Positions 14,354 through 21,100 of a stretch of DNA of 25,401 nt are shown piece after piece (within the stretch, counting starts at the first letter, position 1; every line of letters starts with the position of its first letter). The stretch is from Bacteroidota bacterium (GTDB lineage: Bacteria; Bacteroidota; Bacteroidia; Flavobacteriales; Flavobacteriaceae), in contig JAEYZX010000020.1 of the NCBI GenBank assembly GCA_023427845.1, positions 1 to 25,401 of the forward strand, written 5' to 3'. The position numbers and the translations under genes were made by a program. A model generated the notes under the pieces. It was not told the origin of the DNA. It saw only the letters and a list, made by a program, of their open reading frames with translations, and made no database searches.

Positions 14354-15067
14354 TTACATTTTCAAATAAAACTCCCTTGTCAGCGCAATGTATTCTTCGG
14401 TGTATGCGTGGCGGGAAGTTTCGATTAAAAGTTCGTCGGTTGCGGGAGTAGTAGTTTGATTCCGGCTAAAGGCAAGTAGTGACCGCTTGATTTCGGTAGT
14501 GGGCGTTCCTTTTACGCGTGTGATTTTTACCGGATACAATTCGGATTGATTCGCTAAGGCAATAAAATTTTGTTCTTCCTTGTGTGGAATAATGGTTGCG
14601 AAGATTCCGTTTTCGGATAATAATAGAGCTGCTGCCTCAACCAAATCTTCAAACGGCATTGCTGCCGAAAACCGTGCCGCATCACGCTGTTCATTGCCCG
14701 AGGTATAATCTTCAGTATAAAACGGCGGATTTGAAACGATTAGATCGTACTCGTCTTCGGGTTCTTCCATAAATTCGTCGAGTCCGGCGTGAAAACAAAA
14801 GAGCCGGTCGCTCCATGGCGAATTCTCGAAATTATCGACTGCCTGTTCGTAAGCGGCTTCGTCAATTTCCAGTGCATCGATCTGTTCGGCATTTGATCGT
14901 TGGGCGAGCATGAGTGCTATAAGTCCGGTTCCGGCACCGATGTCCAGGATTGAATTTGGGTTATGTTCGATGGGTGCCCACGCGCCGAGAAGCACGCCGT
15001 CGGTACCGACTTTCATTGCGGTTTGGTCTTGGTGGATTGTGAATTGTTTGAAGGAGAAAGTGGCCAA
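14354..15067 (-). CDS. yfiC: tRNA1(Val) (adenine37-N6)-methyltransferase
   Basis: A 237-residue Rossmann-fold SAM methyltransferase. It shows FKQFTIHQDQTAMKVGTDGVLLGAW at the N-terminus (quoted in part: MKVGTDGVLLGAW), the SAM loop LDIGAGTGLIALML (about 41-54), and the N6-adenine motif IVSNPPFY (about 110-117). These match TrmN6/YfiC, which modifies A37 of tRNA1(Val). No ATG is available upstream: the frame closes with TGA at 15104-15106. I chose TTG at 15065-15067, giving M-ATFSFKQF as in the family. Another TTG at 15097 would add ten residues encoded by a repeat arm. The gene is last in the rpsP-rimM group, after the inserted four-helix gene. Confidence 0.87.
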   Translation of the reverse strand: MATFSFKQFTIHQDQTAMKVGTDGVLLGAWAPIEHNPNSILDIGAGTGLIALMLAQRSNAEQIDALEIDEAAYEQAVDNFENSPWSDRLFCFHAGLDEFMEEPEDEYDLIVSNPPFYTEDYTSGNEQRDAARFSAAMPFEDLVEAAALLLSENGIFATIIPHKEEQNFIALANQSELYPVKITRVKGTPTTEIKRSLLAFSRNQTTTPATDELLIETSRHAYTEEYIALTREFYLKM

Positions 15068-15068
15068 A

Positions 15069-15097
15069 ATTCCAATATTTAAAATTCCAAATTCCAA
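15069..15097. repeat. Left arm of inverted repeat flanking the four-helix gene
   Basis: ATTCCAA units at 15069-15075, 15084-15090 and 15091-15097, with TATTTAAA between the first two. The reverse complement reads TTGGAAT TTGGAAT with spacer and a third TTGGAAT. The right arm at 15639-15666 has the same order in the opposite orientation, with a 7-base rather than 8-base spacer. The arm ends two bases from the TTG chosen as the methyltransferase start. Confidence 0.85.
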
Positions 15098-15119
15098 AGG
15101 GAATCATGGAACTTGGTAA

Positions 15120-15461
15120 TTATTTATTTAAAATGGAAGATAATATTTTCCGAAGTTCATTGGCTTCTGCTATAAGTTTAGTACTGTCAAATGATAGAGC
15201 AGGATTTTCTTCCTGAATTAATCTAAGCCAAAAAATTGTTTCCTTGGCTTCCTTTCGGGCGATTTTTAGGCGGAATTGAAAATCTTTATCTCCTAGTTTT
15301 TCATTAGCTTCTATATAATTTGCTCCAATTGAACCTGATGATCTTACTAATTGCTTAGCGTCCTCAATATTTGATATTGTGCGGGGAAGTTGATTAACAA
15401 AAGAGCGACAGTATTTGGCAAATTGAAATGTACGTTCTTCCAAGTTGTAAATTTTTTCCAT
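15120..15461 (-). CDS. Four-helix-bundle protein, S23/23S-rRNA-IVS family
   Basis: A 113-residue helical protein. The segments LEERTFQFAKYCRSFVNQLP, VRSSGSIGANYIEANEKLG, FQFRLKIARKEAKETIFWLRL and KLIAEANELRKILSSIL correspond to the four helices of this family. The S-x-SIGANY-EA and ARKEAKET-WL motifs are characteristic. The family includes proteins encoded in 23S rRNA intervening sequences and the Avd accessory protein of diversity-generating retroelements; the function of the stand-alone forms is unknown. The frame is open upstream to 15626, but that stretch covers a repeat element, so the ATG at 15461 is preferred. It sits between rimM and the methyltransferase, enclosed by an inverted repeat. 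Confidence 0.9.
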   Translation of the reverse strand: MEKIYNLEERTFQFAKYCRSFVNQLPRTISNIEDAKQLVRSSGSIGANYIEANEKLGDKDFQFRLKIARKEAKETIFWLRLIQEENPALSFDSTKLIAEANELRKILSSILNK

Positions 15462-15548
15462 GGCGTAAATTTTTGATTTTGGCTTTAATGTAAAGATATC
15501 GAAAATCGTAATCCTGAAATTTGAAATTTTATTTTTTTGGAATTTGCC

Positions 15549-15613
15549 TAGCCCTGATAGAAGCGGTATCCTTTTGTGTAGCGAAGCGGAGCAAAAGATA
15601 AAGCGGATAGCAG
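15549..15613 (-). repeat. Dispersed 3'-end hairpin element, copy D
   Basis: On the minus strand it reads CCTGCTATCCGCTTTATC, TTTTG, a 12-base inner segment containing CGCTTCG, then CAAAAGGATACCGCTTCTATC. The outer TATCTTTTG / CAAAAGGATA arms are shared with the other copies. It begins about 60 bp after the rimM stop, in sense orientation, and lies inside the inverted-repeat boundaries of the four-helix cassette. Confidence 0.75.
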
Positions 15614-15638
15614 GAAAATGCTTCAAAAAAGCTCGAAC

Positions 15639-15673
15639 TTGGAATTTGGAATTTTTAAATTGGAATTTGGTTT
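15639..15673. repeat. Right arm of inverted repeat flanking the four-helix gene
   Basis: Five 7-bp units: TTGGAAT, TTGGAAT, TTTTAAA, TTGGAAT, TTGGTTT. The array runs into the stop codon of rimM (15672-15674 on the minus strand). Over 28 bases it is nearly the exact inverse of the left arm at 15069-15097. Confidence 0.85.
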
Positions 15674-16223
15674 AAAGATACATCTCAATCAGCCCTTCAG
15701 GCAGATCCATTTTGACCTTTTTATTTTTGCGGTCGATCTCGACAAGAAAATGGTCGATCATTGGAATCAAAATCTGTTTCGCCTGTTCGCGTCCGCTCGA
15801 GTCAACATCGCCTTTTATGACTTCAAAAAGCGGTTGCGCGCTGGAATCGTTAATGGATTGAATGACGCCAACCATGCCAAGACGTTTGTCTTCGACCTCA
15901 AATCCGATTACTTCGTGGAAGTAGAATTTATTTCCGGTAAGTTTCGGGAGCATGCTCAACGGCAGGTAGACGGCGCTACCAAGGATTTCATCGGCGTCGT
16001 CTTCGGTTGTGACATCTTCGAATCGCACGCGAAGGAAATCGTTTTTGTGGAGTGCGCTGTTTTCAATAAAAAATGGAACCAGATTTTTGCCTAATTCGAC
16101 AAAAACTGATTCCATATTTTCATACAACTCGGGTTCGTCGGTATCCAGATAGATGAGGACTTCCCCTTTAAAGCTAAATTTTTTTGCGATTTTACCTAAA
16201 TAGAAACATTCTTCTTTACGCAT
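15672..16223 (-). CDS. rimM: Ribosome maturation factor RimM
   Basis: A 183-residue protein. The N-terminal RimM domain (about 1-88) opens with ECFYLGKIAKKFSFKGEVLIYLDTD, whose LGKI...GEV pattern is typical. The C-terminal PRC-barrel (about 95-178) includes FYFHEVIGFEV, QPLFEVI and QILIPMIDHFLVEID. RimM assists 30S head assembly around S19. It starts 13 bp after rpsP, the usual arrangement. Its stop lies within the right inverted-repeat arm, suggesting that the cassette boundary abuts the gene without damaging it: the C-terminus LPEGLIEMYL is normal for the family. Confidence 0.95.
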   Translation of the reverse strand: MRKEECFYLGKIAKKFSFKGEVLIYLDTDEPELYENMESVFVELGKNLVPFFIENSALHKNDFLRVRFEDVTTEDDADEILGSAVYLPLSMLPKLTGNKFYFHEVIGFEVEDKRLGMVGVIQSINDSSAQPLFEVIKGDVDSSGREQAKQILIPMIDHFLVEIDRKNKKVKMDLPEGLIEMYL

Positions 16224-16236
16224 TACCGCAATTTAA

Positions 16237-16806
16237 TTATGCCTGAGTTTCTTCTGTATTCTCTTCAGAAGCAGGAGTTTCTTCAGTCGACGCATCAACA
16301 TCAGCCACCTCAGTTTCTTCAGCTGCAGGTTGTGACGCCGCGATCGCATCGGCTTCAGCTTGCTTTGCAGCAGCGATCCTGTCTTCGTTTACTTTTTTCT
16401 CAGCCGCCAAAGCTTTTGCTTTTGCATCTGCTTTTGAAGTGTTCAATCCTTCTTTTTTAGCGTCAACTTTTCCTGCTTTTTCGTCAAGCCATTTCGCCAA
16501 TTTCTCATCGGCCTGCTCCTGAGTCAAAGCTCCTTTTCGAACGCCGCCATCAAGGTGGTGTTTCAACAAAGCGCCTTTGTAAGAAAGGATTGCTCTTGCA
16601 GTATCGGTTGGTTGCGCACCATTGTGAAGCCACTGTACAGCGCTTTCAAGGTTCAAATCGATAGTTGCAGGATTGGTGTTTGGATTGTAAGTACCGATTT
16701 TCTCAAGATATTTACCGTCTCTTTTTGAGCGTGCATCAGCCGCTACAACCCAGTAAAAAGGTTTTCCTTTTTTTCCGTGTCTTTGTAATCTGATTTTTAC
16801 TGACAT
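16237..16806 (-). CDS. rpsP: 30S ribosomal protein S16 with long C-terminal tail
   Basis: A 189-residue S16. The conserved core spans about residues 1-82 (VKIRLQRHGKKGKPFYWVVAADAR, KIGTYNPNTNPATIDL). Beyond it is a helical Ala/Lys/Glu-rich stretch (KADAKAKALAAEKKVNEDRI) and an acidic end (EETEVADVDASTEETPASEE). Typical bacterial S16 is about 80-90 residues, so more than half of this protein is extension. Longer S16 forms are common in Bacteroidota, so I take it as genuine. It leads the rpsP-rimM group, with a -7 box about 50 bp upstream. Confidence 0.96.
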   Translation of the reverse strand: MSVKIRLQRHGKKGKPFYWVVAADARSKRDGKYLEKIGTYNPNTNPATIDLNLESAVQWLHNGAQPTDTARAILSYKGALLKHHLDGGVRKGALTQEQADEKLAKWLDEKAGKVDAKKEGLNTSKADAKAKALAAEKKVNEDRIAAAKQAEADAIAASQPAAEETEVADVDASTEETPASEENTEETQA

Positions 16807-16855
16807 AATCGTATGATTAAATTTTGAGGTACTCGACCTCTGTTAATTAAGGGTG

Positions 16856-16882
16856 CAAAGATACTTTTTATTTTTAAACAAA
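16856..16882 (-). promoter_or_regulatory. Promoter of the rpsP operon
   Basis: On the minus strand TATCTTTG (16863-16856) matches TAnnTTTG, with TTTG (16882-16879) 15 bases upstream, slightly closer than usual. The ATG follows about 50 bp downstream. The divergent lipoprotein promoter begins 58 bp away. Confidence 0.65.
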
Positions 16883-16939
16883 CTATTGTGCTACAGACTT
16901 TTTTGCCGATAATGCAGGCCGTTGCTTTTTTTTCTTTAA

Positions 16940-16973
16940 TTTGTCCCGATTTTGCTATAAAAAAGTATTTTTG
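16940..16973 (+). promoter_or_regulatory. Promoter of the lipoprotein gene
   Basis: TTTG (16940-16943) and TATTTTTG (16966-16973) are 22 bases apart, within the range for the Bacteroidota -33/-7 consensus. The ATG is 24 bp downstream. This also shows that the upstream TTG (16941) is promoter, not coding sequence. Confidence 0.68.
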
Positions 16974-16997
16974 TCTAAATTAAACTTACCCAAACTA

Positions 16998-17474
16998 ATG
17001 AGAAAAATCGCTTCGCTCCTACTGCTACTCGTTGCGTTTACTTCGTGTACAGAAGATATCCAACGCAATAATCCTGCGTTACAGGGAATCAAAGACAATG
17101 TATTGTGGCGCTCGGCCGGAACTTCTGCCGTAGTAACGCACAACGGACATATCATAATTACAGGGTCACGTCAACTGGAAACATTGATATTGAAAACAAA
17201 TTCTATGTCTGAAGCAACCTATACTTTGGGTACGACACAGCAGAAAAACGCAACTTTCATTCGGACAAACGGAGTTGAGGAAACGGTTTATATGACTGGT
17301 GATGAGGGTCTGGGCGACGGTGAGATCGTAATTGAGGAATACGATACCGAAAACATGACCGTGACCGGGACGTTTCGTTTCAATGCCGTGAACCACGACG
17401 GAGATGCAAACGATGTCGTAAATTTCACATCCGGGATCTTCTACAAAATTCCGGTGGTGCCACAAGAACAATAA
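16998..17474 (+). CDS. Predicted lipoprotein, possibly DUF6252-like
   Basis: A 158-residue exported protein. The signal peptide MRKIASLLLLLVAFTSC ends in a lipobox with the acylated Cys at residue 17. The remainder is beta-rich, with short strands such as GHIIITGSRQLETLILKT and VTGTFRFNAVNHDGD and a final NFTSGIFYKIPV. The closing GTFxFxA...V.FTSGxFxxIPV pattern recalls a Bacteroidota lipoprotein family annotated as DUF6252; this is a resemblance, not a certain assignment. An in-frame TTG at 16941 exists, but the ATG at 16998 gives a proper signal peptide and lies downstream of the promoter. No function is known. It stands alone, divergent from rpsP. Confidence 0.75.
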   Translation: MRKIASLLLLLVAFTSCTEDIQRNNPALQGIKDNVLWRSAGTSAVVTHNGHIIITGSRQLETLILKTNSMSEATYTLGTTQQKNATFIRTNGVEETVYMTGDEGLGDGEIVIEEYDTENMTVTGTFRFNAVNHDGDANDVVNFTSGIFYKIPVVPQEQ

Positions 17475-17583
17475 CAGTGCATACAGCCTGTTTCTATTCT
17501 TTTGCGAATTTTTGGTATGCGGCTGATATTCAGTATGAAATCACAAAATGCGATATTAATGGCGGTTTAGAACAAAATAAGGT

Positions 17584-17591
17584 TATATTTG
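17584..17591 (+). promoter_or_regulatory. -7 promoter box for the RRM protein gene
   Basis: TATATTTG fits TAnnTTTG and lies 23 bp before the ATG. No clear TTTG -33 partner is seen; GGTTTAG near 17564 is the nearest candidate. Confidence 0.6.
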
Positions 17592-17614
17592 TTGGATAAT
17601 ATAAATTCGATCTT

Positions 17615-17980
17615 ATGAATATTTTTGTTGGAAGCCTTCCATTCAGTATTGAGGAAGCAGATTTAAGAGAGTCTTTCGAGGCTTATGGAGCAGTTGATAC
17701 TGTTAAAATTATTACTGATAAGTTTACCGGAAGAAGTAAAGGATTCGGTTTTGTTGAAATGCCGAATGATGAGGAGGCTCAAAAAGCGATTGACGAATTG
17801 AATGGTGCTACTGTTCAGGGACGTGCAATTGTTGTCAACAAATCAGAACCAAAACCGGAAGGCGAACGCAGAAGTTTTAACAACAACCGTGGAGGTGACT
17901 CTCGCGGTGGTTTCGGTGGTGGAAACCGTGGCGGAGGTTACGGTGGTGGATACGGCGGTGGAAACCGTGGTGGATACTAA
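17615..17980 (+). CDS. Glycine-rich RRM-type RNA-binding protein
   Basis: A 121-residue protein. A single RNA recognition motif occupies about residues 1-80, with RNP2 as IFVGSLP and RNP1 as KGFGFVEM, both with the aromatic residues that stack on RNA. The tail from about residue 85 is Gly/Arg/Asn/Tyr-rich (RGGFGGGNRGGGYGGGYGG), low-complexity and likely disordered. Proteins of this form occur in Bacteroidota and cyanobacteria and are thought to act as RNA chaperones or post-transcriptional regulators, often in cold response. It is a monocistronic gene with its own -7 box and terminator. Confidence 0.95.
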   Translation: MNIFVGSLPFSIEEADLRESFEAYGAVDTVKIITDKFTGRSKGFGFVEMPNDEEAQKAIDELNGATVQGRAIVVNKSEPKPEGERRSFNNNRGGDSRGGFGGGNRGGGYGGGYGGGNRGGY

Positions 17981-18023
17981 TCCGATACAGGCAGACAAAA
18001 GCTTTAAAAGTATTTGATAAACG

Positions 18024-18051
18024 ACCATTCTCTTTGAGGATGGTTTTTTTT
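18024..18051 (+). terminator. Intrinsic terminator of the RRM gene
   Basis: The 9-bp stem ACCATTCTC / GAGGATGGT (18024-18032 with 18036-18044, one G-U pair) has a TTT loop and a run of eight T. It lies 43 bp after the stop codon. Confidence 0.85.
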
Positions 18052-18092
18052 GTTGATAACTTAAACAACGCGATTCTTCAAAATATCCTATT

Positions 18093-18126
18093 TTTGAAAT
18101 TCATGCATTGCAAATTCGTACTTTTG
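18093..18126 (+). promoter_or_regulatory. Promoter of dnaE
   Basis: TTTG (18093-18096) and TACTTTTG (18119-18126) are spaced by 22 bases, a good Bacteroidota -33/-7 pair, 21 bp before the dnaE ATG. An overlapping TATTTTTG at 18089-18096 could itself act as a -7 box for a second, slightly upstream start. Confidence 0.68.
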
Positions 18127-18146
18127 CAAACGCCTCACAATCACCT

Positions 18147-21100
18147 ATGTATTTAATTTTTGACACCGAAACCACAGGCTTGCCAAAGCGGTGGGACGCC
18201 CCCGTTACCGATACCGCAAACTGGCCTCGATGCATTCAGATCGCATGGCAACTCCATGACGATATGGGGCGGCTCATCGACAATCAGGATTATCTTATTA
18301 AACCCGAAGGTTTCAATATTCCGTATGATGCCGAACGGGTTCACGGAATATCGACTGAACTCGCCGATGCCAAAGGCGTTCCTCTTGCCGAGGTGCTTCA
18401 GAAGTTCAATATTGCATTGTCAAAAGCAAAGTACATCGTTGGCCAAAATGTTGGTTTCGATGTCAATATCATGGGTTGTGAATATCATCGGCTAGGAGTC
18501 GATTGCACCCTGACTTCAACGCCGGTCCTGGATACGTGTACCGAAGCGACAGCATCGCTCTTACAGCTTCCCGGGGGTCGTGGCGGAAAATTCAAATTGC
18601 CCACGCTGACCGAACTTCATCAGTATCTTTTCAATGTTCCGTTTGCTGAAGCGCACAATGCAACTGCCGACGTTGAAGCGACTTCTCGATGCTTTCTTGA
18701 ATTGCTGCGCCGGCGTGCCTATACGAAGGAACAACTCGATGTGCCGGAAAGTTATTTTGATGATTATTGTCGTTGCAATGAGTCCGAAATCCAGCTCATC
18801 GGGCTAAAACATATAAATCTTAAAGCGGCATCAGAAGAAATCCGAAAAAGCCTGCAACGCGCCCAGCCACAGCAAAACGTTTCATCAGGCACCGAAACCA
18901 TTTCTCTTGTTGATACCGATTTTGTGCACCTGCACAACCATACGCAGTTCTCCGTTCTGCAATCCACCATCAGCGTATCGGCATTGGTTAAAGCGGCAGT
19001 CAAACATAAAATGCCAGCTGTCGCGATGACCGATCACGCAAACCTTATGGGCGCCTTTCATTTTGTGCGCGACATATTGAACCACAATAAATCGGTTGAA
19101 GCAAAGAACAAGGCCGCCCTCGAGAACGGCGAACCGGCCACCGAAGTTCCGCTTAAACCCATAGTTGGCTGCGAATTCTTTGTCTGCGACGACCACAAAG
19201 ACAAATCGCGAAAAGACAACGGGTATCAGATTGTGATGTTGGCCAAAACCAAAAAAGGTTATCACAATCTCGCCAAAATGTCGTCGATAGCCTATACCGA
19301 AGGTTTCTATTACGTGCCTCGAATCGACAAACAGGTAGTTGAAAAATATAAAGAAGACATCATCGTTTTGTCGGGTAATCTGTATGGGGAAATTCCCAAC
19401 AAACTTTTAAACCTTGGGGCGAACCAGGCCGAGGAAGCACTGGTTTGGTGGAAGGAACGATTTGGAGTTGATTTTTATATCGAAATCATGCGCCACAACC
19501 AGGAAGATGAGAACCGGATCAATTCTGAGCTCATCACACTTGCGCGGAAACACGACGTCAAAATAGTTGCTACGAACAACATTTTCTATATCGACAAAGC
19601 CGACGCCAATGCCCACGACATCCTGCTTTGCGTACGCGATGGCGAAAAACAAACCACTCCAATTGGCCGTGGTCGTGGGTATCGTTACGGAATGCCAAAC
19701 CAGGAATACTATTTTAAATCGGCCGACGAGATGAAAGCCGCTTTTGCCGATTTGCCTGAAGCAATCGCTAATATTTCCGAAATCGTCGATAAGGTCGAAA
19801 TCTACAGCCTCGCGCGTGAAGTATTGCTTCCCAAATTTGATATTCCGGCCGAATTTCAGGTCGACGAAGATTCTGCCGATGGCGGAAAGCGCGGTGAAAA
19901 CAAATATCTGAAATATCTGACCTATGAAGGCGCAAAACGCCGCTATGGTGAAATTACGCCCGAGGTGCAGGAGCGTGTCGATTTCGAATTGATGACAATC
20001 GAGAATTCGGGATATCCCGGATATTTCCTCATCGTACAGGATTTCATTGCCGAAGCACGTAAGATGGGCGTATCGGTCGGGCCCGGGCGTGGATCGGCAG
20101 CCGGATCGGTAGTGGCGTACTGCCTCGGGATAACGAATATCGATCCGCTCAAATACAACCTGCTTTTTGAGCGTTTCCTGAATCCCGACCGTGTTTCGCT
20201 TCCCGATATCGATATCGATTTTGACGACGAGGGCCGAAGCAGCGTAATGGACTATGTCATAAAAAAATACGGTTCCAAACAGGTTGCACAAATCATCACT
20301 TACGGTACAATGGCCGCGAAATCCGCTATTCGGGATACGGCCCGTGTGCTCGACCTTCCGCTTTTTGAAGCCGATAAAATCGCCAAGTTGATTCCGTTCA
20401 ACCTGAACCTCGCGAAAATTTTCTCGATGGACGATGCGAAACTCAAGGCAGCCCTTCGTCCGGAAGATTTTGATAAGGTACGGGAACTGATCGCGTTGGC
20501 AAAAGGCGAAGACCTGGGTGGCGAAACCCTGCAGCAGGCGCAAATCCTTGAAGGCAACCTTCGTAACACCGGAATTCACGCGTGTGGCGTAATTATTACA
20601 CCAAGTGATATCACCGATTTCGTACCGGTTGCAACTGCGAAAGATTCAGATTTGTTCGTTACGCAATTCGATAACTCGGTCGTTGAAAGCGCGGGACTTC
20701 TAAAAATGGATTTCCTCGGATTAAAAACGCTCACACTAATAAAGGATACAGTCAAACTCGTGAAATACCGTACCGGAATCGACCTCGACCCCGATGCGTT
20801 TCCAATCGACGACGTAAAGACCTACGAACTTTTCCAACGCGGCGAAACTGTCGGCATTTTCCAGTACGAATCGCCCGGTATGCAGAAATACATGAAGGAG
20901 TTGAAACCCACTGTTTTTGGCGACCTGATTGCGATGAATGCGCTTTACCGCCCAGGGCCGATTGCATACATACCGAGTTTCATCAAACGAAAAAATGGCG
21001 AAGAGGAAATCACGTATGATCTCGATGCCTGCGAGGAACTGCTTAAAGAAACCTACGGAATCACCGTTTACCAGGAACAGGTAATGCTTTTGTCGCAAAA

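Noticed and set aside
15462..15626. Longer N-terminus for the four-helix-bundle protein
   Set aside because: The added 55 residues are encoded by the hairpin element and flanking repeat DNA and are not part of the family fold.
19407..20579. A 390-codon open frame on the minus strand inside dnaE
   Set aside because: It is fully antisense to the conserved polymerase core, has no recognisable domain, and its length follows from the codon composition of dnaE.
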